A stretch of DNA of 64,000 nt, taken from NCBI RefSeq assembly GCF_052857255.1, contig NC_135497.1, positions 181,445,478 through 181,509,477 on the forward strand. The letters run 5' to 3'. Shown in pieces: positions 24,614-36,600 of the stretch. The translations under genes were made by a program, and so were the position numbers. The stretch is from Amblyomma americanum (Eukaryota; Arthropoda; Arachnida; Ixodida; Ixodidae). The notes beneath the pieces are model-generated. The model did no database searches. It worked only from the letters and a program-made list of their open reading frames with translations, and had not been told where the DNA came from. Within the stretch, counting starts at the first letter, position 1, and each line of letters begins with the position of its first letter.

Positions 24614-27600
24614 TATGAAGGGAGCCAACAGTCACCGAATCAAGGTGCATAAGGGAATGTTTTTTTTATGTGTGTTGTGCTTATCAGTGGGATATTACAG
24701 TACTTAGATTAATAAATCACTTAAAGAAAATTACTTATAAAGCAGTAGAAAAAACAACCTTGCCGCCGGTGGGATCCGAACCCACGACCTCCGAATATCG
24801 CGTCCGGTGCTCTTACCAATTGAGCTACGGCGACGGCTGTCCAATCTGCTGCTCTCGTGGGTATTTATGTTCATTGGGTGTAAGCGAACCTTGAGAGTGT
24901 TCACCAGCGCCACCCTCGAACATAGCGGCGGACGTAGCACGTCCTGTAATGCCGCGGGCGTGACGTGGAACGTCATCTAACGGCGACGGCGGAAACTGTG
25001 CGAGAGCCCTCTTAAGCTACCTATGGCATCAAGACTGCCAGAACCGAGACCCTCGTTAAGCTATTAGCAGACAATTTAAAGGAAATGAGGGGCCCGTTTG
25101 ACAAACTTATGAAGGGAGCCAACAGTCACCGAAACCAAGGTGCATAGGGGAATGTTTTTTTTATATGTTGTGCTTATCAGTGGGATATTACAGTACTTAG
25201 ATTAATAAATCGCTTAAAGAAAATTACTTATAAAGCAGCAGAAAAAACAACCTTGCCGCCGGTGGGATCCGAACCCGCGACCTCCGAATATCGCGTCCGG
25301 TGCTCTTACCAATTGAGCTACGGCGATGGCTGTCCAATCTGCTGCTCTCGTGGGTATTTATGTTCATTGGGTGTAAGCGAACCGTGAGAGTGTTCACCAG
25401 CGCCACCCTCGAACATAGCGGCGGACGTAGCACGTCCTGTAATGCCGCGGGCGTGACGTGGAACGTCATCTAACGGCGACGGCGGAAACTTTGCGAGAGC
25501 CCTCTTAAGCTACCTATGGCATCTAGACTGCCAGAACCGAGACCCTCGTTAAGCTATTAGCAGATAATTTAAAGGAAATGAGGGGCCCGTTTGACAAACT
25601 TATGAAGGGAGCCAACAGTCACCGAAACCAAGGTGCATAAGGGAATGTTTTTTTTATGTGTGTTGTGCTTATCAGTGGGATATTACAGTACTTAGATTAA
25701 TAAATCACTTAAAGAAAATTACTTATAAAGCAGCAGAAAAAACAACCTTGCCGCCGGTGGGATCCGAACCCACGACCTCCGAATATCGCGTCCGGTGCTC
25801 TTACCAATTGAGCTACGGCGACGGCTGTCCAATCTGCTGCTCTCGTGGGTATTTATGTTCATTGGGTGTAAGCGAACCTTGAGAGTGTTCACCAGCGCCA
25901 CCCTCGACCATAGCGGCGGACGTAGCACGTCCTGTAATACCGCGGGCGTGACGTGGAACGTCATCTAACGGCGAGGGCGGAAACTGTGCGAGAGCCCTCT
26001 TAAGCTACCTATGGCATCAAGACTGCCAGAACCGAGACCCTCGTTAAGCTATTAGCAGACAATTTAAAGGAAATGAGGGGCCCGTTTGACAAACTTATGA
26101 AGGGAGCCAACAGTCACCGAAACCAAGGTGCATAGGGGAATGTTTTTTTTATATGTTGTGCTTATCAGTGGGATATTACAGTACTTAGATTAATAAATCG
26201 CTTAAAGAAAATTACTTATAAAGCAGCAGAAAAAACAACCTTGCCGCCGGTGGGATCCGAACCCGCGACCTCCGAATATCGCGTCCGGTGCTCTTACCAA
26301 CTGAGCTACGGCGACGGCTGTCCAATCTGCTGCTCTCGTGGGTATTTATGTTCATTGGGTGTAAGCGAACCTTCAGAGTGTTCACCAGCGCCGCCCTCGA
26401 CCATAGCGGCGGACGTAGCACGTCCTGTAATACCGCGGGCGTGACGTGGAACGTCATCTAACGGCGAGGGCGGAAACTGTGCGAGAGCCCTCTTAAGCTA
26501 CCTATGGCATCAAGACTGCCAGAACCGAGACCCTCGTTAAGCTATTAGCAGATAGTTTAAAGGAAATGAGGGGCCCGTTTGACAAACTTATGAAGGGAGC
26601 CAACAGTCACCGAAACCAAGGTGCATAGGGGAATATTTTTTTTTATGTGTTGTGCTTATCAGTGGGATATTACAGTACTTAGATTAATAAATCGCTTAAA
26701 GAAAATTACTTATAAAGCAGCAGAAAAAACAACCTTGCCACCGGTGGGATCCGAACCCACGACCTCCGAATATCGCGTCCGGTGCTCTTACCAACTGAGC
26801 TACGGCGACGGCTGTCCAATCTGCTGCTCTCGTGGGTATTTATGTTCATTGGGTGTTCATGCTTTTTTTAAGAAAATACAGTCAACTACTTTATGCTTAT
26901 CTATTGCTAGAGCCAAATCATGCGTGAACTCAACAAGCTGCATTGAGCAAGAAAAACCTTGCCGAAATCCGTGTTGACTAGGATGCAGAAGATTATGTTT
27001 AACCAAATGTGTCATTATACAGCTATAAAGGACATGTTCAAATATTTTATACGTTATACTAGTTAAAGACACTGGCCTGTGGTTCTCAATGTCATTTCTT
27101 GGTCCATTCTTATGAACAGGTCTAACATGTGCCAATTTCCAGTCACAAGGTAGTGCTTTCTCAACTAAGCACTTCCGAAATAAACAGTGAAAGTATAGTG
27201 ATAATGTTGCCGAACAGTTCCTTATTATCACTGCTGGAGTATCATTTGGGCCACACGCTTTAGCTGGTTTGACGCATTCTAACAATTTTCGAATACCAGG
27301 CACACTAAAAGTGACCTCAGGCATCACTTCTGCTTCAGTGGAAGAAACCGTGTTAACAACGTGCAAACAACTTTGACTAAACACGGACGAAAAATAGTTA
27401 CTAAAGATGGCTGTCTTAGACGCATCATCGTCAACGATTGTGTGAGAATATTTTAGAGGAGGAATATATGTATTTTCCTTACAATTGAGATGAACGTATC
27501 GCCAAAACTGTTTCGAGTCCTCTACCAACTTCTTACCAAGGCTCGAGAAGTAAGAATTCTTAGCTACTTTAGCTAGAATTTGATAAATAAGTTTCAATCT

Positions 27601-30600
27601 TTTTAGCTCATTCTTGTTTTCCAAAGAATTGTTTTTTTACATTACCTGTACATTCGCCTTATACGTCGCAGTAGAGTGCGCAGCTGAGTGCTAAACCGTG
27701 GTTTATCCCTAGTGCGTTTAGATGACAAGACTCGAATGGGAACGAAAGTTTCACGCAGGAAAAAAAAGTTTTTCTTTAAACGTGTTCCATAACTGTTCAG
27801 TATTCAGTTCATCTGCTAGTGTATCAAAAGTGGGGAAATAAGTTTCAAATGCCGAATTTATTGCGTCATAATTTGCTCTACTATATGCATACACCTTTCT
27901 GGCAGCTTTTTTTGGGAACAGATACATTCTCAACATTTACATCAGCCACAACTATATTGTGGTCGCTAACACCGGGTAAAATATGGACACTGGGCACAAT
28001 GCGGACATATGCGGCGTTAACAACGCGGCGTGCCTATGAAGGTAACCATGGCTTGCAACAACATGGCGGTCGCATCGCGTCACGGCCACATAAACAGGGT
28101 CTGGAGAATCCGGTAATGACCCCAGCCCCAAGGCAGAGAAGACAAACTTTGTCAACGCCCTCCAGTTCATGTCTTCTGGTAAACAGGGTAGTGCACGTGA
28201 TTAAACTTATCCCCTACTCACGCCTACTAGGCAGGCGGGGTGTGCTGCCCCCTCCCCACCTCCCTTTGTGCACCGCCTTTTGGGCCACGAGCAACCCCAG
28301 TTTGATCGTTTCGAACCTCGCAGCAGTACGGTAGCTGATGGTGTACAGGATTGCCATGCAGGAGCTTTCTGCAGAATGCTAAAAGAAGCAGACAAGTTTT
28401 TTGCAGTGTGTCTTTCCCCACCTGTGCATAGCTGCGGCTGTTAGATACCTAAATTTTGGGTGGATGTTTTTAGAGGTCATGCTTTCGAGGGGTTGAGAAA
28501 TCCATTGAGATGATCTGAGAGCTACTGTGCCCTTTCCTTTCGTCCAAGGTGTTTCCTTTCCTCAAAACACATGCTTTCGCATTCCTCCACGTAAGTAGAC
28601 TGAAGTGCCCTCAGTTGCATTTCGCCTCCATTGAAACGTGGCTGCCGCGGTCAGGTTCGAACCTGGGTACTTTGGCTCAGTAGACGAGCGCCTTAACCAC
28701 TGAACCATCGAGGCGGGTACCTATCCAGTGTGCGGAACGCACTCAACTTTACAGACGCCAAGCCGAGTCTACATGCCTGATACACTACAGCTTTCGCTCT
28801 CTAACCAGGTTCAGCAGTAGTTAAACCGTACCTCCTTTTTCTTCTTTGTAATGATGCGTAAGGCATTATTATACATGGATTACCATGTGGTAGTCGGCTA
28901 CGACCGCTAAATAATTTATAATCAAATTTTTCTCCCATGCTATGGCGTCAAAGTTGCGTATAGGTCATGCAATGCATGAAAAAACTGCTATATAATCGCT
29001 GGTTCGTTGTTTTAATTCATTATAACGCTAAAGCCAGCCTGCCTCAATAGTTGGAATGACAACGAATGAAAAACCAGCAATTATATTGCAGTTTTTCATG
29101 TCTCACGTGACCAATACGGAACTTTCTTCACAGAGCTGTTGCAGCTATAACAGCATGAGAGAAAAATTCGATTATAAATTATTTAGTGCTCGTAGGTGAA
29201 TACCAAGGAGGGGTTCATTAACAGGCACTGACATTGCATAGCACACGGAAGTCTTTCTGCGTTTTCCCTCTCTCAAAAGCATTGTACACGACGAGATACG
29301 CACGCCTGATTCGCAACGCCACTCTGCATCATGGTCAATTTCTTTCTTTCCTTCACGGCACAGTCCAGGTGTCCGTGTGAGACTGCTTCTGGATCTTTTC
29401 ATTCCTGCACTACAATAACCCAAACGCAGATGCGTAGCCCGCTCAAGCCGCAGCGCAACAGATGCAGCAAACAGAACCATTGCTTCCTTCAATCACTGTT
29501 ATGTTAGGGTGTTGCCGTACGGCTTGGGAAATTTCGCTGCCAGTTCCGAGGTTTCCATGTGCAGGTGAAACTTGTGTCAGTCGCTTGGATGAACAACGTT
29601 GTGCAGAAACTTGGGCGAAAGACACAGCGCGTAAATGAGTGGCCAGGGCTCGCAAGCGGGGAGGGGCACAACGGAGCAACGGCTGTCTCGTCCACAGCCG
29701 CAGCAATGAGCCGAAATCAGATATGCGGCGCGTGCTATATTCCCAAGGTGCAATAGCTGTTTAGTCACTCGCTGTCATTCTGGTGAATTAAAAGAACACA
29801 GCACAGAAATGGCATTTGGTCGGCAGAATTGTTTTATACCACAACTGTTTGAGGTGCTTGCCTCAGCCAATAAGAAGTCGGATATTCGCATCTTCTGTGG
29901 TGACGACAAAACGAAACAAGCTACTCTCCCAGAGATTGCACCGGTGGCGCCATCTCGTATGTCGGCATGGCCATGTAGATTCGGCAAAGGATGTGAGGGA
30001 GTGTTTTGCTGGAGGTATAGTGCCTAGAATATACTGTATGTTCTAAGCACTATACTGGAGGTTTAAAGACCCTTTACCACGAAAGTGGTAAAGGGTCTAT
30101 ATATAGCTTTCATTGACTACGAGAAAGCATTCGACTCAGTGGAAACCTCAGCAGTCATACAGGCATTGCGTAATCAGGGGGTAGAAGAGCCTTATGTCAA
30201 AATACTGGAAGATATATATAGCAACTGCACAGCTACTATAGTCCTCCATAAAGTCAGCAATAAAATTCCAATAAGGAAGGGCGTCAGGCTGTTCACCGCA
30301 TGTTTACAGGAGGTATTTCGAGGCCTGAATTGGGAACAGTTGGGAATAAGAATAAATGGAGAATACCTAAATAATCTGCGATTTGCTGATGACATTGCCT
30401 TGCTGAGTCACTCACGAGGTGAACTGCAAATCATGATCAATGAGTTAGACAGGCAGAACAGATCAATGGGTCTAAAAATTAACATGCAGAAAACCAAGGT
30501 AATGTTCAACAGCCTAGCAAGGGAACAACAGTTCACAATTGGCAGCGAGAGCCTAGAAATTGTGCCGGAATACGTCTACTTAGGGCAGGTAGTGACAGCT

Positions 30601-33600
30601 GATCCGGATCATGAGAGGGAGATAACTAGAAGGATAAGAATGGGGTGGAGCGCATATGGCAAATTCTCGCAGATCATGAGTGGCAGTTTACCAATTTCCC
30701 TCAAGAGGAAAGTGTACAACAGCATAATCTTACCCGTACTCACCTACGGGGCAGAAACGTGGAGGCTAACAAAAAGAGTTCAGCTTAAGTTAAGGACAAC
30801 GCAGCGAGCCATGGAAAGAAAAATGATAGGTGTAACGTTAAGAGATCGGAAGCGGGCAGAGTGGGTGAGGGAACAAACACGGGTTAATGACATCCTAGTC
30901 GAAATCAAGAGAAAGAAATGGGCTTGGGCAGGGCATGTAATGCGAAGGCAAGATAACCGCTGGTCCTTAAGGGTAACGGAGTGGATTCCAAGAGAAAGTA
31001 AGCGTAGCAGGGGGCGGCAGGAGGTTAGGTGGGCGGATGAGATTAATAAGTTTGCAGGCAAAGGGTGGATGCAGCTGGCAAAGGATAGGGTTAATTGGAG
31101 AGACATGGGAGAGGCCTTTGTCCTGCAGTGGGTGTAGTAAGGCTGATGATGATGATGATGACCACGAAAGTGTTCAAACTTAGTGGCCAAACCAAGCTTT
31201 TTGTGATCACTGATAAAGCGGCTACAGACGACTTTTCAAATGCTTCAAACCTCCTGCAAAAGACCCCCTCGTTTGCCTAATCTAAATACATGCACCAAAA
31301 TAAGTGCATGTATTTTGTTGTGCTGTGGGCAAAATTTATTGGGCCACAGTGCCGAGGGCAACTGTGGTTTTGTAATTCTAGAAACTGATCTGGATATTAC
31401 TTACCGGGGGCTACATGCCTTTTAATAAATAAGGAGACTAACAGTAATAGTTAAAAGTTAACTATTCGGTATTAGTTAACCAGTCTACTAGTTAGCATGT
31501 CTTAGCTGTATTCTGATGCGCTATACCACTGAAAATTGAAAGGCAAACAGCGCAAAGACAAAGACCGGAGCAGAAGAAACACAGGACGAATCACTGACCC
31601 GTCAACGCAACGGTTTGGTGCAAGACCCTTTTCCCAAGCATCTCACCCCTGAAGAGCCGAGCACCTGGCCGGGGGAAATCTTGTACCCATTAGAAAAATG
31701 GTGGGTACCCGGCCGCACTGGGGATCGAACCTAGCACCTCCCGAATGCGAGGTGAATGCGGATCTTTGTCTTTGCGCTGTTTGCCTTTCAATATTTACCA
31801 CCAACTTGACTGTTGTACCACTGACAATGCTATGGCAAAAAAAAAAAAAACGCTCTTCTAACTTAAAAAGTCCATTTTTAAAAATTGCAGAACACATTAT
31901 GTGACACACCCGGTATACTGTAATGAAATACTGATTACTGTTGCCATTGCAATTCCTGCCTGCCCCCCTGGAACTCTGTTAGCATGATGTGTCCCCTCAG
32001 GAAAAGAATGCAGTGCGGCACTTGACTACTGGGTATCTCTTTCCTCGCAGATCCTGAAAAGTACTGGTTCAATAAACCATCAACAGGTAATTTGATCATC
32101 TTATTTTCTTGTTATAGTGACTGCCCAACAGCAAAAGCCGAAGCGCTTAATAACACATTCCTGCCCAGTTCATAAACGAGTGCTAAAAAAAAGAAAGGCA
32201 AACAAAGAGTTGCCTTGTATATGAGCTCTTCAGAACCCAAATATGGCTGGCCTCTGCCAGCTAATGCAGAGCTGAAAGTGCTCAGTACAACCTACTGACT
32301 CTGAAAATCATGGTGTGACAATGCAACTTTGCAAAGTGAGCAAGGTGTTAATAATAACTATACAGAGCAATAAGGATCAATGTCACTAGAGCAAAGATGT
32401 CACTTGAAGCATTAATCAAGTTTTAATTATGTCCTTGCAGTATAAGCTTGAGATATATAACATACTAACATACTAAGCAGCATTAAATCAACGTTACAGC
32501 TTCATTAGATTTTATTAAGAGAAGCAAAATATGTGCACAACTTCAGCATAAAAGATATTTAATCAAAGAGAAATTGACCTAGGTTACTTCGTGACCTTAC
32601 TGACAACAGTGTGAAGCACATTACAAGTTCAAAAGTATTGCAGTTATGGCTTGCAATGAATATGATATCAGATGCAACAGTGGTGTCTAGTTATGTGCCA
32701 CCTTGTGTAAGCTGTTACATGAGGTTCCATATTAGTCTCTCTATAGGTGAAAACTGGAGACCATTAACTCAACATTTAGTGAAAGAAGGTATAATGCAGA
32801 ACTTATTTCACTAAGTATAGTAAAGGGAACTCGCCAGAAAACTCCTGTATCATTTTCACAATAAGTAGAAGACAAACAAGATGAGCTTACAGGCACACAA
32901 ATGCATGATTGAACTTATTTTGTCTTTTTTAAATTTTTGCCTTTAGTTCTGTTTTTCCTGCTTAAATTTTAAGCTGCTTTAACTTGCTAAGGATGAAGAA
33001 CCATAAGGATGTTTTCTCTTGTTTCAGACTGTGGTGGTGTGGTGGAAGACCTTGGTGGTGCAATTACTATGATGAACATGGCAAATCCTGGTTACACACG
33101 CAACTTTGACTGCATCTGGCTTCTTCGTCCTAGTACCAGTTATACTTATGAGACGCATATTTCTGTGCGAGTGGCCCAGTTTGAAGAAATGGGTAAGGCA
33201 ACAATCATTGAACGCACTTAAAACTGAAACAGCCTAAGCTGGTCTCTGCAGAAAAACAGGCTTTGCAATAAACAAGTAGATTCACTAGGTTCATCATTAA
33301 ATATGCTTATTCTCTCCACTATTGATGATTCATGCAAAGTAATTTTGGTCTAGAATAACAGCTGTTGAACAAAGGCATCACTTCAGTGAATAACTGTTGT
33401 TTTTGTAATGTTATTTTAACAGCCATTTTCATTGTAGACCAGTCAAAAGCCTCAAGCAGTTAGCATATTTGTGGAAAGCTTAAGGGGGATGCGGCAATTA
33501 AAACTGTTTTCATTATTTATCAATAAAATGCAACCACATTTGGCACAAATATATAACTTTTTATGCAGATTCCAAAATGGTGCTTTATTTTAAGTAATTA

Positions 33601-36600
33601 CAATTGACACCTTTACAATCATAAAGTCAGCCTCAGGGCATTAAATAATTAAGAAAAAAGTGCTCGGATTTTATGTCAGCATGTTCACAAAGCCCGTTCT
33701 GTGCAACAAAGCTATTAATTCTTTTTTAGATGCCCAATACTCATCAAAATAAAAGCTAAATGCCAGCATGCACATTAATGTGAAAACTCATCTTGTAAAA
33801 ATAACTTTCAAAATATATTGCACGTATACATACAAAAATAGAGAGCTTTATTACACTCCTGAATGCCTCAAAACTCATGCACAATGAACAGAATCGTTAT
33901 ACTGTCATTCGTCATGAAGTGCCGAATGGATGAGTGATAGCAATCGCAGAAAAAATTAAAGCTGAGAAAATCAACTCCAATGTTTTTTTCTCGTTTGCTT
34001 TTGCTTTTGTTCAGAGAAATGGCGCATTGTGACCAGCGGAAGCTCTGATGTCTCCTCTCAAAAGTGACAGCAAGATGACAGCACTCCACTGTCGAATTCT
34101 GATGTTCCCAGTGAATTCGCTATTCACTGGGAACATCAGAAGCGTGATTCGCTTACAATTTTCTATGACCCCATATAAAGAAAAAAATTTTTTCTAAATT
34201 TCTGCTGCATCGCTGTAATTTTTGCTATGAGACAGATGCATTCCTGAGGATCACGAAAAAGAAAAACTAGCAAATTATGAGCGAATTGGCCATTAACAAA
34301 ATAGAAATCTTACCACCTTAACAAAAACAGAAGTCTTGTAGAATATTTTTTTGATGCAATTTCTAAATTAAAAGTAGTCAGCATGCTTACGTTTGTACCT
34401 CTTAATAACTGGATATTTATTTAAGGTCTCTAGAGTTATTATAGCTGACAGTAACAGCAAATTAAACTATTCCATTATTAGTAAATTATTAGAATATTAT
34501 GAAATAAAAAGCAGGCACATCTTCACTACAAAAGAAACTGCATAAAAAAACGTCAACGAGAAAGTATGGGAGTGTCCCGTCCATGCCGTTTTTGCGCAGT
34601 TTCTTTCTTAAGGTTAAATGACCAACTTGCCCAGCAATGTGCTATCTTCAGGCGCATCATATTTTTTGCCTATTGTGATGTTTTGGCAAACTAGGGTGCA
34701 AAGCTGTGCTATAGCTCTGCATACCGAAACAGGTGAAGCTGCCAACTATACACATTCTAAGTAGATGACTTTTTCACGCAAAACTGATATAGGAAACTTC
34801 AAACAGTGCTCGGATGCAGATAGCTTTGTTTTTCCTGATACGTGCAATAGGTGCCAGACTCCAGTGGTACAAGTGGAGCAGGCTTGAATATTAGCACAGG
34901 CCTCAAACTTAAAATAAGCATAGCTCTCCAAAGGCTTGAACACTTCCATTTTTTTTAATGAGATTCTTGCACCACTTGCCTCACACAACTATCTTTAATT
35001 GCAGGTCCGGAGTCAAGCCTGGAGATTCGGCAGGGTCTCACATCTGTGTCTTTCTTGCTTGAGTCCCTGGCAGGCCACCAAAGCCACAAGACACCACAGG
35101 GCCAAGAGTACATCATATCAGCTAATGTTGGTTTCTATATACGGCTCCAGGGCAGCTTCAGCAACAAGTCACGTTTGGCCATTGTTTACTCAATATTTAG
35201 TTATGAAAGTAAGTACCTCCTGTAATGCAGTTGCATGGAAAAACATTTGGTCAATAAGTCTAATGTGTGGGGGGCTCATTTCTATGCAGAAATGGTGCAC
35301 AAGGTAACAGTCACTGTTAGAAAGTAAGACACTGCATGCATCCTGGAAAGGCGATGGGTTGTCTTGCATGATGCAATTTTATTTTCTGCAGGCTTTTTCT
35401 CACTTCATAAATTTTTCGTAAAAGTTTTTAACAATCTGGTTTTATTCTTGGGACATAAAAAAAACAGGTAATTTGGTTTCACTTCTGCCTCCAGCATCGG
35501 TTTTTATCATGAGGAATGTAAAAAATGAATGATGCAGATTTTCTTGCCTCTTGAATGATTGCAGAGTACTGTATTCTAGTGCAACTTCTTTATTTACACA
35601 TGTTTTCCACATCTCATGTCATTTTATATTGAATGCACATTGCTGAAGCTTTGCATGAATCAGTTGTAGCCAAAAGTGTATGTAAATTTTGTAGCACTAC
35701 ACAGTTTCAGATTTATTAACAACCACAGTTCTAAAATATCAAAGGGTACACTAAGTGAAAGCGGTACGATAAAGTGACAGTGATAAAAAGCAAAGCCTGA
35801 GAAATACCACATGTATGCAAAAACACCTCTGCTAACATTTCACTAAAAGTACAACCACAGTCACCTTTCCAGTGACTCTGTGGTTTAAGGAAATTAACTG
35901 GTATCATTGTAATGCATGCTGGTTGGTTGGTTTATTGGGTTTTATGTCCCAAAGCGACTAAGGCTATGAGGGACGCCATAAAGAAGGGCTCCGGAAATTT
36001 CGACCACATGGGGTTCTTTAGCGTGCACTGACATCGCACAGTACACGGGCCTCTAGAAATTCGGCTCCATCGAAATTCGACCGCCACGGCCGGGATCGAA
36101 CCCGCGTCTTTTGGGTCAGCAGCCGAGCACCATAACCAGACCACTGAGCCACAGCGGCGGGCCATTGTAATGTATACATAACAAAATTGTTGTAACTAAT
36201 CCAACTGTCTTTTTATTTCTTTTTTTTTTCAGCATTACAGTGCCAATCTTCAGGAGATTTTGAGTGCGGAAATGGAAGGTGCATTAAGTCTATCCTCCAC
36301 TGTGATGGATTCAACCACTGCGGTGACGGGTCAGACGAGTCTGCTTGCTTTGGTATGGACATTCAAGTATATGTGCACTCAGTAGAGCTAGTTGGTGCAA
36401 TATTTATGATGCCCGCAGCGTAAGGAAGGATGCAAGAAAGACAAGATAGAAATATGAGCTCTAACCTGCAATGTTTAACATGGTCGTAATGCTTGTACAA
36501 GGCATAGCTGTAGTGCTATATGTATATCCTAGCAGGATAGTATTCTATTGAAGAAAGCTCCTTGCAAGCCTCAGTACGCATCACTTTCCCGTCACAGCTT

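Larger units (their letters stand above)
24611..26856. repeat. Tandem array: four full units of about 494 bp plus a 271-bp partial unit
   Basis: Units begin acttatgaagggagccaac at 24611, 25105, 25598, 26093 and 26586 (periods 494, 493, 495, 493). The last unit stops at about 26856, where LINE sequence begins. Each unit contains one tRNA-like sequence on the - strand. The units are very similar; the small differences are shared between units in two conflicting patterns (see findings). Confidence 0.95.
23159..32050 (+). other. Intron 3 (8.9 kb), nested repeats
   Basis: Starts GTGAGT, ends ctcgcag. It holds the STPR-like remnant, AT microsatellite, tandem tRNA-like array, LINE and RTE fragments, a SINE and palindromes listed separately. 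23159-24264 is AT-rich with no recognisable content; 27986-28599, 29205-30066 and 31162-31536 show nothing I can identify except the hairpin at 31284-31315 (aaatacatgcac, 8-base loop, gtgcatgtattt). Confidence 0.75.

Noticed and set aside
24731..26457. Four similar 81-codon - strand ORFs
   Set aside because: They recur only because the 494-bp unit recurs and they read through the tRNA-like sequence; there is no independent coding evidence.
24611..26856. CRISPR array
   Set aside because: The repeats are about 494 bp, nearly identical throughout, without short spacers, in eukaryotic DNA.
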